From contig NZ_BJVK01000003.1 of the NCBI RefSeq assembly GCF_007989105.1, forward strand, positions 62,001 to 126,000: DNA of 64,000 nucleotides, given 5' to 3'. Source of the stretch: Lentilactobacillus kefiri. Lineage in GTDB: Bacteria > Bacillota > Bacilli > Lactobacillales > Lactobacillaceae. The position numbers and the translations under genes were made by a program. This document shows positions 53,775 to 63,267 of this stretch, piece after piece. Below the pieces are notes generated by a model. The model saw only the letters and a list, made by a program, of their open reading frames with translations. It did no database searches and had not been told where the DNA came from. Positions within the stretch are counted from its first letter, which is position 1. Every line of letters starts with the position of its first letter.

Positions 53775-56700
53775 ATGAGTAAAGTAACACAATCAGAGAA
53801 ATTGATGTATTCTCCGAAATTTGAACACGACGCCTGTGGTATGGGATTTATTACTCAGGTTGACGGACACCCAAGTCACGAGCTTGTCGAAAAAGCACTG
53901 ACAATGCTTCAACGAATGAACCACCGTGGCGGTACCGGAGCAGAACCGGATACCGGAGATGGTGCGGGTATCTTAATGTCGATGCCGGACGCCTTTTTCC
54001 GCAGTCACATGGCAAAATATGAATTGACGCTTCCAGCCAAGGGGGACTATGCCGTCGCCCAACTATTTTTACCTCATGACGAAGAACAACGTGACGCAAT
54101 GCTGGCAGCTGTAACGGATCGCATGAAAGATGCCGGCTTCCCAGTACTCTGGACCCGTTCCGTTCCATTCGTTTATGAAAGTTGTGGCCCAGCCGCCCAA
54201 CAATCAATGCCGGGATTTGCCCAAGTCATTATCAAACGCTCAGTTGACATAAAACCCGGGCAGGATTTTGAAGACCGTTTATATAAACTTAGACGTCAGT
54301 TGGAAAAGACTTTTGACCGAAAATCAATGTATATTTGTTCGCTTTCCAGCCGGACAATCGTTTATAAGGGCATGCTGCACGCCTACCAGGTCAGCAAATT
54401 TTATTCAGACTTGCACGATCCGGAGATGAAGAGCTGCATCTGCCTGATTCATTCACGGTTCTCAACCAATACCTTTCCAAGTTGGGACCGTGCCCAGCCA
54501 TTTCGGTTCTTGGCCCACAACGGTGAAATTAATACCTTGAAGGGCGCCGAGAATTGGATGACCAGTCACAACATTGAAATTTATGACGAAGACGATTCTG
54601 ATTCAGCCAAGCTTGAAAACTGTATGGAATACCTATACCGTCATGGGAGATCAATCCCGCAATCGTTAATGATGATGATTCCGGAAGCTTGGGGCAAAGA
54701 CGCCCAAATGTCTGATGCTCAGCGGGCGTTTGACGAATATAACGCTTCATTCACGGCACCGTGGGACGGTCCGGCTGCATTGTGCTTTACAGACGGCATC
54801 CAAGTTGGGGCATTCCTGGATCGAAATGGATTGCGGCCTTCCAGATTCACATTAACGAAAGATAATTTATTAGTCGTCGCCTCTGAATCCGGGGTTGTGG
54901 ACATCGCTCCCCAAGATATTGTGGACAAGGGAATCCTCTCACCTGCGCAAATGATTCTCGTTGATACCAGTAAAGGTAAAATCTACAAAACGGCCGATCT
55001 CAAGAAAAAGTATTCATCGGCACATCCATATGCCCAGTGGCTGGCAGCCAACCGGCTGACTTTGGACGATCTACCAGAAGTTAAATCCGAACCCAAAGTG
55101 ACCGGCGATAAGCTGCAAACTCTCTGGCGACGCAACGGTTACACCCATGAAGTCATCGAAACGGCCTTAATTCCAATGGCTAAAAATGGTGGCGAGCCGA
55201 TTGTCGCAATGGGCTTTGATTCTCCGTTGGCCGTTTTAAGTAAGAAATCAGAATCGTTGTTTACATACTTCAAACAGTCCTTTGCCCAAGTTACCAACCC
55301 GCCAATTGATCCGTTAAGAGAAAAAATTGTGATTAGTACGAAGCTCTTTTTAGGCCGGGACAATGACGTGACTCAGGATGCGAGTGCCAACTGTCAAAAG
55401 CTCAAGATTGACAGCCCAATCCTGACAGATCAGGAATATGCCAAAATTTCGGCACTTGATTTGCCGACTTTTAAGATTGCCAAATTATCATTGGCTTATG
55501 ACTTATCCAACACCCAAAACCGTTTGGAACATGTGCTTGAGCATCTGTTTAAACAAGCTGAAAATGCCATTGACGACGGCGCGACCATTCTGATCTTGTC
55601 CGATCGTCCGGTGCAAAAAAATCAAATGACCATCCCCGTTTTATTGGCAGTCGCTGGTTTAAATAACTACTTGGTCCGACAAGGGAAAGGCACGGCAGCA
55701 TCAATTGTCGTGGATACCGCAGAAGCCTGCGAGATTCATCACTTTGCCTGCCTAATTGGCTATGGTGCGATGGCGATTCATCCCTATGGCGCATTTTCCA
55801 CTCTGGCAGAACGCGGATATGAACAGCAAATTCCAAACTATGCCAAGGCTGCGACAAAGGGTGTTATCAAGATTATGAGCAGAATGGGGATCTCGACTGT
55901 GGCCGGCTATAAAGGCGCCCAATTATTTGAGGCAATCGGCCTGGCTGACTCGGTTATCGATCAATATTTCACGGGGACCCCAAGCAGAATTGGCGGAATC
56001 GACCTGAATCAAATTGAAGACGAGTACCACCAACGCTACGAATTGGCATTCAGCCGCCACTCAATTGACGACTTGCCTTCAGGCGGAAGCTTCCAATACA
56101 AAGCAGATGGCGAATACCATTTATACAATCCAAAATCAATTTACCAATTTCAAAAAGCCGTTCGAACAAATGATTACCAGGAATATCAAAAGTACGCAGC
56201 CGAGATGAACCATGATGCGGTGGAAAATCCAACGACTCTCAGATCCATGTGGACGATTAACAAAGCTGGAAACACCCCTGTTCCATTAAGTGAGGTTGAA
56301 CCGGTCAGTTCAATCGTCAAAAGATTCAAGTCCGGTGCGATGAGTTTTGGTGCTCTTTCACAAGAAGCTCACGAAACGATTGCCATCGCCATGAATAAGT
56401 TGGGTGCAAGAAGTAATACCGGTGAAGGTGGTGAGGACCGCAGTCGATTCAAGATTGGCCCTGACGGCCTTGACCGCAACAGCAAGATCAAGCAGGTATC
56501 CACCGCGCGATTTGGCGTCAACACCGAGTACCTCATGAGTGCAGACGAAATCCAAATCAAGATGGCCCAAGGTGCCAAGCCGGGTGAAGGTGGCCAACTG
56601 CCCGCTGGAAAAGCTTACCCATGGGTCGCAAATATTCGTGGCTCAATTGCAGGGGTTCAGCTGATTTCACCGCCGCCCCATCATGATATCTATTCCATCG

Positions 56701-58238
56701 AGGATCTGGCTCAATTAATTTACGATTTAAAACAGGTCAATCCCTATGCAATCATCAATGTAAAGTTAGTGTCTTCAACCGGTGTTGGAACAATTGCCGC
56801 CGGAGTCGTTAAAGCTGGTGCCAATACGGTTGTTATTTCTGGTTATGACGGCGGTACCGGAGCGGCCCCAAGAAATTCGACCAGAGATTGTGGTCTCCCA
56901 TGGGAAATGGGCTTGGCGGATGCTCACCAGACTTTGGCACTGAACCACTTGCGCCAACGAACCACGCTTGAGGTTGACGGTAAACTATTAACCGGCCGAG
57001 ACATTGCGATTGCAATCATGCTTGGCGCCGAAGAGTTCAGTTTTGCTACTCTGACAATGGTTGCCATCGGCTGTATCATGATGCGTAAATGCAACCTGAA
57101 CACGTGCCCAGTCGGGATTACAACTCAAAATCCAGACCTCAGAAAGCTGTATGCCGGCAAACCGGAACACATCATCAATATGATGCACTTTCTAGCTGAG
57201 GATCTAAGAGAACAAATGGCTGAACTTGGCTATCGGACAGTCGATCAAATGGTTGGTCATGGTGAGCATCTCGCGCCACGTTATGTCCCAGCAGGCAAGG
57301 CAAAGACGCTAGACTACGGCCGAATTTTAAACAAAACCATTCCAATTGAACGAAAAGTTAAGAATCCGTTTAAACCCAAATATAACTGGCCTGATCTTGA
57401 TACCTTTGCGAAGACCAGTTTACAGAATGGAAATTCAACCAGTGTGAACCTGCCAATCGATAATACAATGCGGGCTGTCGGTACGAGAATGGGTGGTTGG
57501 ATCGGTGCTCATTTTGGCAACTATGGTCTAAAACCCGGCGCCATCAAATTCAACTATGTTGGAACTGCCGGGCAAAGTTTCGGTGCCTTTATCACGCAGG
57601 GAATGGAAGTCAAGCTGACCGGTGAGGCCAATGACTATGTCGGGAAAGGCCTTTCGGGCGGAAGATTGATTGTTTCCGCACCGATGCAAGCCCGTGACAT
57701 TTACGCCCGATCACCAATTATTGGAAATGTCGCCTGCTTTGGCGCAACCGGCGGTGAGGCTTACTTCAATGGCCGCGCGGGAGAACGTTTCTGCGTCCGA
57801 AACTCGGGTGCCAACGTTGTCGTTGAAGGAATCGGAAACAATGGGTGCGAGTATATGACTGGCGGTGTCGCTGTTATTCTGGGAAGAACCGGCAGGAACT
57901 TTGCGGCAGGGATGTCCGGTGGAATTGCCTATGTCTACGATTGGACACATGAGTTTGAGAAGAACTGCAATAAAGAGCTCGTGGATCTTTATTCAATCGG
58001 TGAAAATGGGGATGATACAATCCTGTTGAAACTCCTGAAAAAGGATTATCAATACACCGGTTCAGAAATTGCCAAGCAAATTATTGATAATTGGTCGTCC
58101 GAGAAACAAACCTTCGTTAAGGTTTATCCTCGTGACTATCACAGAATGAAAGACCTCATTGAAAAATTCACAAAACCAGGTGTTTCTAAAGAAAAAATCA
58201 TTGAACAGGCCTTTTACACGCCTACTGGTCAGGAATAG
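53775..58238 (+). CDS. gltB: Glutamate synthase large subunit
   Basis: A 1487-residue NADPH-type GOGAT alpha subunit, full length. Residues 1-20 are a propeptide that is removed to free Cys21 (ACGMGF), the Ntn-type glutaminase nucleophile. Ammonia passes through the protein to the FMN site, where 2-oxoglutarate is reduced to glutamate. FMN-domain text: GARSNTGEGGEDRSRF, SGYDGGTGAAPRNS. The [3Fe-4S] cysteines are in CIMMRKCNLNTCPVG. The C-terminal beta-helix domain has the repeated GxxxG pattern. AGTAGGTG precedes the ATG. gltD follows after 11 bp. It needs Fe-S clusters from the divergent suf operon. Confidence 0.98.
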   Translation: MSKVTQSEKLMYSPKFEHDACGMGFITQVDGHPSHELVEKALTMLQRMNHRGGTGAEPDTGDGAGILMSMPDAFFRSHMAKYELTLPAKGDYAVAQLFLPHDEEQRDAMLAAVTDRMKDAGFPVLWTRSVPFVYESCGPAAQQSMPGFAQVIIKRSVDIKPGQDFEDRLYKLRRQLEKTFDRKSMYICSLSSRTIVYKGMLHAYQVSKFYSDLHDPEMKSCICLIHSRFSTNTFPSWDRAQPFRFLAHNGEINTLKGAENWMTSHNIEIYDEDDSDSAKLENCMEYLYRHGRSIPQSLMMMIPEAWGKDAQMSDAQRAFDEYNASFTAPWDGPAALCFTDGIQVGAFLDRNGLRPSRFTLTKDNLLVVASESGVVDIAPQDIVDKGILSPAQMILVDTSKGKIYKTADLKKKYSSAHPYAQWLAANRLTLDDLPEVKSEPKVTGDKLQTLWRRNGYTHEVIETALIPMAKNGGEPIVAMGFDSPLAVLSKKSESLFTYFKQSFAQVTNPPIDPLREKIVISTKLFLGRDNDVTQDASANCQKLKIDSPILTDQEYAKISALDLPTFKIAKLSLAYDLSNTQNRLEHVLEHLFKQAENAIDDGATILILSDRPVQKNQMTIPVLLAVAGLNNYLVRQGKGTAASIVVDTAEACEIHHFACLIGYGAMAIHPYGAFSTLAERGYEQQIPNYAKAATKGVIKIMSRMGISTVAGYKGAQLFEAIGLADSVIDQYFTGTPSRIGGIDLNQIEDEYHQRYELAFSRHSIDDLPSGGSFQYKADGEYHLYNPKSIYQFQKAVRTNDYQEYQKYAAEMNHDAVENPTTLRSMWTINKAGNTPVPLSEVEPVSSIVKRFKSGAMSFGALSQEAHETIAIAMNKLGARSNTGEGGEDRSRFKIGPDGLDRNSKIKQVSTARFGVNTEYLMSADEIQIKMAQGAKPGEGGQLPAGKAYPWVANIRGSIAGVQLISPPPHHDIYSIEDLAQLIYDLKQVNPYAIINVKLVSSTGVGTIAAGVVKAGANTVVISGYDGGTGAAPRNSTRDCGLPWEMGLADAHQTLALNHLRQRTTLEVDGKLLTGRDIAIAIMLGAEEFSFATLTMVAIGCIMMRKCNLNTCPVGITTQNPDLRKLYAGKPEHIINMMHFLAEDLREQMAELGYRTVDQMVGHGEHLAPRYVPAGKAKTLDYGRILNKTIPIERKVKNPFKPKYNWPDLDTFAKTSLQNGNSTSVNLPIDNTMRAVGTRMGGWIGAHFGNYGLKPGAIKFNYVGTAGQSFGAFITQGMEVKLTGEANDYVGKGLSGGRLIVSAPMQARDIYARSPIIGNVACFGATGGEAYFNGRAGERFCVRNSGANVVVEGIGNNGCEYMTGGVAVILGRTGRNFAAGMSGGIAYVYDWTHEFEKNCNKELVDLYSIGENGDDTILLKLLKKDYQYTGSEIAKQIIDNWSSEKQTFVKVYPRDYHRMKDLIEKFTKPGVSKEKIIEQAFYTPTGQE

Positions 58239-58249
58239 GAGGACAGAAC

Positions 58250-59665
58250 ATGGCAGATCCAAAAGGATTTCTCAAATACAACCGTAAGGACAATCCGATG
58301 CGCCCGATCATGCAGCGAGTGAAGGATTTCGATGCCATGGAATTAGATTTAGGTGACGGTGACCGACGCGAACAAGCGGCCCGCTGTATGAACTGCGGTA
58401 TCCCGTTTTGTCATCATGGTGTCTTTTATGGTGGTGGCCGTGCCGTCGCCGGCTGTCCGAATGATAATCTAATTCCCGAATGGAATGACTTGGTATACCA
58501 GAGCCGTGACCAACAGGCATTTAACCGATTGACCAAAACCAATTACCTGCCTGATATGACTGGAAGAGTTTGTCCGGCACCCTGTGAAGCAGCGTGTGTT
58601 CAGGCGCTTAACGGCCCTGGAATTACTATTCGAAACAATGAAAAATTTATTATCGAACAAGGATTTAAATATGGTTGGGTTGTCGACTCTGGTAAACCAG
58701 CGCATCGGACAGGCAAAAAAGTTGCGGTCGTCGGCAGCGGTCCCGCAGGTATTTCCGTTGCCTGGCGATTGAATCAACTCGGCCATTCTGTCACTATCTT
58801 TGAGCGTGACGACCGATTTGGCGGTCTGTTAATGTACGGTATTCCAAACATGAAACTGCCAAAGTCAATTGTCGAACGGCGGATAGAAACCTTGCGCCAA
58901 GTCGGCATCAAGCTGGTTGCCAACACCGAGGTTGGTAAAGACATCTCTCCTGAGGAATTACGCAGTCAATTTGACCGGATTGTTATCTGTACCGGAGCGC
59001 GAAAAGCCCGCGACCTGAACGTTGAGGGCCGGGATCTCAAGGGCATTTATCAGGCCGTTGACTATCTGCGATTGGCAACGCAATCCGTCATTAGTAATGG
59101 CGTTGCCGCCAACACGATTCTTAAAGGCAAACATGTCCTGGTTCTTGGCGGTGGTGATACAGGAAACGATTGTATCGGGACCGTCATTCGCCAAGGCTGC
59201 GCCGGAATCACCCAGCTGGAAATCAACCCTTCGCTGCCAAAAGAGCGGGCCGCTGACAACCAGTGGCCGGAATGGCCGATGGTTCAAAAGAATGGTTATG
59301 GCCAAAAGGAAGCCCGGGCATTGTTTGGTAACATTACCAGCTACTCAAAGACTGCCACGGCTTTCTATGGCAGCGGTGGCGTCGTCCAGGAAGCCCGAAT
59401 TAGTCACGTTAAAAATCATCAACCGATTTCTGGCGGTGAAACCACCATCAAGGCCGACCTGGTCTTACTGGCAATGGGATTCACAGGAGCCGAACAGTGG
59501 CTGTTCGATAAGTTCAAAATCACGAAGAAGAACAAGGATTACACGACCAATGATGATCAAGTCTTTGTTGCAGGTGACTGTCGTCGGGGTCCCAGCTTAG
59601 TGATCTGGGGAATTCATGAAGGCAGAATGTGTGCAGAAAAAGTTGATGCAAGTTTGAGTGTGTAG
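58250..59665 (+). CDS. gltD: Glutamate synthase small subunit
   Basis: A 471-residue beta subunit that passes electrons from NADPH through FAD and two [4Fe-4S] clusters to GltB. Cluster cysteines: CMNCGIPFCHHG with GCPNDNLIPEWND, and VCPAPCEAACV. FAD motif VAVVGSGPAGISVAWRL and NADPH motif VLVLGGGDTGNDCIG are complete. AGGAGG precedes the ATG. With GltB and GlnA it forms the GS-GOGAT ammonia route. A strong terminator follows at 59703-59750. Confidence 0.98.
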   Translation: MADPKGFLKYNRKDNPMRPIMQRVKDFDAMELDLGDGDRREQAARCMNCGIPFCHHGVFYGGGRAVAGCPNDNLIPEWNDLVYQSRDQQAFNRLTKTNYLPDMTGRVCPAPCEAACVQALNGPGITIRNNEKFIIEQGFKYGWVVDSGKPAHRTGKKVAVVGSGPAGISVAWRLNQLGHSVTIFERDDRFGGLLMYGIPNMKLPKSIVERRIETLRQVGIKLVANTEVGKDISPEELRSQFDRIVICTGARKARDLNVEGRDLKGIYQAVDYLRLATQSVISNGVAANTILKGKHVLVLGGGDTGNDCIGTVIRQGCAGITQLEINPSLPKERAADNQWPEWPMVQKNGYGQKEARALFGNITSYSKTATAFYGSGGVVQEARISHVKNHQPISGGETTIKADLVLLAMGFTGAEQWLFDKFKITKKNKDYTTNDDQVFVAGDCRRGPSLVIWGIHEGRMCAEKVDASLSV

Positions 59666-59702
59666 AACGCTTTCTCCACTTTTTGAAATCAATCATTAAA
59701 TA

Positions 59703-59750
59703 ACGGGGGACCGGAAACAACAAGTTAACATGTTGTTTCCGGCCTCCCGT
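59703..59750 (+). terminator. Terminator of gltBD
   Basis: A long stem pairs ACGGG, CCGGAAACAACA with TGTTGTTTCCGG, CCCGT; loop AGTTAACA; T residues follow. It is the most stable hairpin noted in the window. Confidence 0.92.
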
Positions 59751-59841
59751 TTTGTATTCTGACTGAAATTCTTATCCTGCAGCATGGTGTCCGCATCTTT
59801 ACATGCACCCTCTCATTTTGGGTAATCTCTCAAAGGCAACT

Positions 59842-59871
59842 AGTTCGCAAACCAAACGGAAACCAGTTTCT
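59842..59871. repeat. Copy 2 of the 30-nt dispersed intergenic repeat
   Basis: 29 of 30 bases equal to copy 1 at 45970-45999; the single change is in the loop between GAAAC and GTTTC. It lies 130 bp before the GH3 gene, in the same direction as that gene. Confidence 0.8.
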
Positions 59872-60001
59872 ACGATGATTTAAATATCCCTTACTTGATC
59901 ATTTAATGAACTGATTTGCAATGGATTCGATTATTTTTGATGCATGTATCATATAATGTTTATATTGACTTTACGACAGTTTATTGAGGAGTGAATTTAT
60001 C

Positions 60002-61150
60002 ATGGGTATTCATATTAAATCAGCAACAGCATTCGCAGCCGTTGCAGTCGTCGCATGTGGATTGGGGCTTTCAATTCCAAACAGTCACCCGCAAACGATC
60101 GCATCGGGAACTCATCACCATCTCACCACCGAACAGAAAATCGACAACCGGATTAAACATATGACCTTAAATGAAAAGATTGGCCAACTTTTTGTCACGG
60201 CTGTTTCCAACAATAAAGCCGCAACCAAACACGACATCAAAAAATATCATTTGGGTGGCATTATCTTGATGGGCAATAATTTTGTTGGCACAAAGTCATC
60301 GTTTAAGTCACGACTCAAAAGTTACCAGCACAGTGCCAAAATTCCCTTGACCATTTCCACCGATCAGGAAGGCGGGACCGTTTCACGGTTAAGTTCCAAT
60401 AAGCGGATTTCCGGGCACAGCTACTACCTTTCACCCCAACAGGCACTTCATCGCGGCGGTATGAAGAAAGTTCTCTCCATGTACCGTTATCAGGCAAAGC
60501 AGCTGCATTCTCTGGGCATCAATTGGAATTTCGCCCCGGTTGCTGACGTTTCCACCAAACACGGCAGCTTCATTTATGACCGAACAATCGGTAAGGGCTA
60601 CAAGAAAACTGCCTATTACATTTCAAAGAGTATTCCAACGATTCAAAGCCAGCATGTGGCCGCTACTTTAAAACATTTCCCAGGATATGGTTCCGCTGCC
60701 GATACCCATACCGGATCTGCGGGTGTCAACCGCTCATTGAAATCATTTAAAACCAAGGACTTCATTCCATTCAAGGCCGGCATTAAAAATGGTGTCGACT
60801 CAGTGATGGTCACTCACATCATCTTGAAGAAAATTGATCCACACAAACCGGCATCCCTCTCAAAGAAAGATATCAGCCTCCTCAGAAATGACTTAAACTT
60901 TAAAGGCGTCATCGTATCTGATAGTCTTCAAATGCAGGCCGTTGGCAATTACGCCGTTTCCCACCATTTATATCGTGACGTTGCTGCTTTCAAGGCTGGC
61001 AACGATGTCTTGTTGACCAGCGATTACAAGCGGGGCATCCCTCAACTTCGGCACGCAGTGGCCAAGAAACAGATTTCAGTTAAACACATCGATGCTTCTG
61101 TGAAGCGAATCCTCACCATGAAAGCAAAAACCGGGTTAAACATTGATTAG
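60002..61150 (+). CDS. Secreted GH3 beta-N-acetylhexosaminidase (NagZ-like)
   Basis: A 382-residue exported glycosidase. The N-terminus has a signal sequence (about residues 7-30) in which VVAC fits a weak lipobox, so it may be a lipoprotein. The GH3 domain shows STDQEGGTVSRL, the NagZ-type catalytic loop KHFPGYGSAADTHTG (with the His/Asp acid-base dyad) and the nucleophile Asp in VIVSDSLQMQAV. Expected role: removal of GlcNAc from cell-wall muropeptides outside the cell. GAGGAG precedes the ATG at 60002. The basic, lysine- and histidine-rich composition is typical of lactobacillar secreted proteins. Confidence 0.9.
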   Translation: MGIHIKSATAFAAVAVVACGLGLSIPNSHPQTIASGTHHHLTTEQKIDNRIKHMTLNEKIGQLFVTAVSNNKAATKHDIKKYHLGGIILMGNNFVGTKSSFKSRLKSYQHSAKIPLTISTDQEGGTVSRLSSNKRISGHSYYLSPQQALHRGGMKKVLSMYRYQAKQLHSLGINWNFAPVADVSTKHGSFIYDRTIGKGYKKTAYYISKSIPTIQSQHVAATLKHFPGYGSAADTHTGSAGVNRSLKSFKTKDFIPFKAGIKNGVDSVMVTHIILKKIDPHKPASLSKKDISLLRNDLNFKGVIVSDSLQMQAVGNYAVSHHLYRDVAAFKAGNDVLLTSDYKRGIPQLRHAVAKKQISVKHIDASVKRILTMKAKTGLNID

Positions 61151-61247
61151 AAGGTAAACGAAAATTTTCCGAATTGCCGATTTGTGTGATACATTTAACA
61201 TGTATAGTGTTTCCGGAATTAACGGAATCCAAGATGAGGTGAAACAA

Positions 61248-61634
61248 ATGAATGAGAAGGAAAAAGCTCAAAATGCCAAGCGGGCCAACATTATGTGGGT
61301 CATGATGTCCGTGATGATTTTAGTTGTGATTGCCGGCATCGTCGGCATCATCATGAAGAGTCACCAGACAGGTCAATATAAAGATATGATTCGACAAAGT
61401 ATTGTCGTTTATAATAAAACCGATCCTGCAAAGACCCTTTCACCCGATAGTAAGACAAAAGTCTACCGGGTACGTAAATCCGGTGACGGCCAGTTGTTCG
61501 TTCAACTGAACGGCACCACGCCAAAATTCGTCTATGAAAAGACGCATGGCAAATGGACTTCAGTTGGCACTCAGAAGAAAGCCAACGTGGTTTTGAAATA
61601 CCGAGCCGTTTACACATCTAATCAGCAAGGATAA
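61248..61634 (+). CDS. Membrane-anchored protein of unknown function
   Basis: A 128-residue protein: charged cytoplasmic start, one membrane helix (about residues 14-37, MWVMMSVMILVVIAGIVGI) and a basic extracytoplasmic domain of about 85 residues. The start at 61248 follows GAGGTG; upstream codons in the frame lack a ribosome site. No family recognised. It lies 97 bp after the GH3 gene on the same strand, so cotranscription is possible. A hairpin GCAGCCGAGA/TCTCGGCTGC (61652-61678) follows as terminator for both this and the convergent gene. Confidence 0.7.
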   Translation: MNEKEKAQNAKRANIMWVMMSVMILVVIAGIVGIIMKSHQTGQYKDMIRQSIVVYNKTDPAKTLSPDSKTKVYRVRKSGDGQLFVQLNGTTPKFVYEKTHGKWTSVGTQKKANVVLKYRAVYTSNQQG

Positions 61635-61689
61635 CTTGAACATATGTATCACAAAGGCAGCCGAGATTTCTCGGCTGCCTTTTGTTGTG

Positions 61690-62694
61690 CTATTGAATGG
61701 GTTTTTGAGTTGCCAAAATGTCATCAATCTTCTTAAGTTCCTCATCAGAGAACTTGAGGTTATCCAACGCCTTCACGTTATCCAGCAGCTGTTCCGGTCG
61801 GCTGACCCCAATCAAAACACTGGCAATTTCCGGTTCACGCAGGTTCCAGGCCAACGCCATTTCAGCAAGTGTCTGTCCCCGGTCTGCAGCAACCTGATTT
61901 AGCTTCTTAACGGTATTAATAGTTTCATCAACTTGTTTCTCATGCAGGAATGGACTGGTTGATTTGTGGACACGAGAGTCGGCAGGAATGCCATTCAGGT
62001 ACTTATCAGTCAACAACCCTTGCGCTAATGAGCTAAAGCTGACAGCAGCCTTATGTTCCTTTTTCAATACTGGGAACAGGTCGTTTTCAATATGACGGTC
62101 AAACATGTTGTATCGCGGTTGATGAATCACAAACGGCGTGTTCAAATCATTGAAGATCTTGGTAATTTCCGCCGTTTGCTTGCCATCATAGTTCGAAATG
62201 CCAATATACAACGCCTTGCCTTCATGAACCAGCTCATCCAAAGCAAGTGCGGTTTCTTCCAACGGTGTCTCAGGATCAAACCGGTGGGAATAGAAAATGT
62301 CGACATAATCCAAGCCCATCCGTTTCAAGCTTTGGTTGGCACTGGCAATAATGTTCTTGCGGGAACCCCACTCACCGTATGGACCTGGCCACATGTAGTA
62401 GCCGGCTTTACTGGCAATAATCATTTCATCCCGGTAAGGCTTCATATCAGTAGCCATAATCCGGCCGAAGTTCTCTTCGGCACTACCAGGTTCCGGGCCA
62501 TAATTATTTGCCAAATCAAAGTAGGTAATCCCCAAATCAAACGCCTGGTGAATAATTGCCTTCTGATTTTCAAATGAATCAACACTGCCAAAATTATGCC
62601 AGAGGCCTAAACTGAGAGCTGGAATTTTTAAGCCGCTTCTACCAACGCGGTTATAAACCATTTTATCGTAACGATCTTTGGATGCTTGATACAT
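61690..62694 (-). CDS. Aldo/keto reductase, YghZ/GpR type
   Basis: A 334-residue AKR enzyme of the group that includes YghZ (L-glyceraldehyde 3-phosphate reductase). Catalytic residues: Asp and Tyr in YFDLANNYGPEPGSAEENFG (an insertion typical of the group), Lys in MIIASKAGY and His in IFYSHRFDPETP. The C-terminal cofactor segment is SVLIGVSRPEQLLDN. AGGAGA precedes the ATG. Divergent from a MerR gene; both flank a perfect palindrome that is probably the operator. Such enzymes detoxify methylglyoxal and related aldehydes; the actual substrate is an inference. Confidence 0.92.
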   Translation of the reverse strand: MYQASKDRYDKMVYNRVGRSGLKIPALSLGLWHNFGSVDSFENQKAIIHQAFDLGITYFDLANNYGPEPGSAEENFGRIMATDMKPYRDEMIIASKAGYYMWPGPYGEWGSRKNIIASANQSLKRMGLDYVDIFYSHRFDPETPLEETALALDELVHEGKALYIGISNYDGKQTAEITKIFNDLNTPFVIHQPRYNMFDRHIENDLFPVLKKEHKAAVSFSSLAQGLLTDKYLNGIPADSRVHKSTSPFLHEKQVDETINTVKKLNQVAADRGQTLAEMALAWNLREPEIASVLIGVSRPEQLLDNVKALDNLKFSDEELKKIDDILATQKPIQ

Positions 62695-62724
62695 TTCGCC
62701 ATCTCCTAAATTGTTTAGCTTAAA

Positions 62725-62755
62725 TGTAACACTTCAAGTATACTTGAAGTAAAAT
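62725..62755. promoter_or_regulatory. MerR operator-promoter
   Basis: ACTTCAAGTATACTTGAAGT (62731-62750) is a perfect 20-bp palindrome. On the plus strand it lies between TGTAAC (62725-62730) and TAAAAT (62750-62755), separated by 19 bp, the over-long spacer that MerR proteins need for activation by DNA twisting. Confidence 0.8.
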
Positions 62756-62780
62756 TATTTCAACTCAGGGGGCTAATCAA

Positions 62781-63209
62781 TTGGAAACAACCACTGTCAA
62801 AACTTATTCCATCACCCAAGTATCCAAAATGTATAATCTACCAACCACGACGCTGCGCTACTATGAGGATCTGGGGTTATTATACGATATTCCCCGGTTA
62901 AAGGGTCGCCGGGCTTACACTCAGCAGCACCTCAACCGGCTGGGAGCCATCTGCTGCTTCAAGGATACCGGCATGACGTTAAAGGAACTCCAAGAACTCT
63001 TTGAAGCCCAGGACAATGACAATGATCTGACCAAGACCTGTGAGATTCTGGACAACCATTATGAACGGGTGTTGGAACAGTTGGCTCAGCTAAAAAAGAA
63101 TGAGCGTCATATCAAACGTAAGGTCCGATTTTACCATGATATCAAATCAGCCAAGGAGAATCACACTGAGATGCCTGACTGGGATGATTATCGGGATCGG
63201 GATTTTTAA
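62781..63209 (+). CDS. MerR-family transcriptional regulator
   Basis: A 142-residue MerR regulator starting with TTG at 62781 (GGGGG eight bases upstream). Winged-helix domain: YSITQVSKMYNLPTTTLRYYEDLGLL and GRRAYTQQHLNRLGAICCFKDTGMTLKEL, then a dimerisation helix and a charged tail. No metal-binding cysteine pair of the MerR/CueR type, but Cys residues occur in ICCFKD and KTCEIL. It most likely controls itself and the divergent aldo/keto reductase through the palindrome at 62731-62750. Confidence 0.9.
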   Translation: METTTVKTYSITQVSKMYNLPTTTLRYYEDLGLLYDIPRLKGRRAYTQQHLNRLGAICCFKDTGMTLKELQELFEAQDNDNDLTKTCEILDNHYERVLEQLAQLKKNERHIKRKVRFYHDIKSAKENHTEMPDWDDYRDRDF

Positions 63210-63222
63210 TTACTATATTACA

Positions 63223-63254
63223 AAGGGGTCTGAGAAATATCTCTCAGATCCCTT
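63223..63254. terminator. Convergent terminator
   Basis: AAGGGGTCTGAGA and TCTCAGATCCCTT pair with one G-T, between the MerR gene and the OppA-like gene. Confidence 0.82.
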
Positions 63255-63267
63255 GAGTTTTGTTCAT

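Larger units (their letters stand above)
59666..60001 (+). other. Intergenic region gltD / GH3 gene
   Basis: It contains the gltBD terminator (59703-59750), the second copy of the 30-nt repeat (59842-59871) and a perfect -10 TATAAT (59952-59957) 45 bp before the GH3 gene, whose -35 is weak. No gene is visible. Confidence 0.6.
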
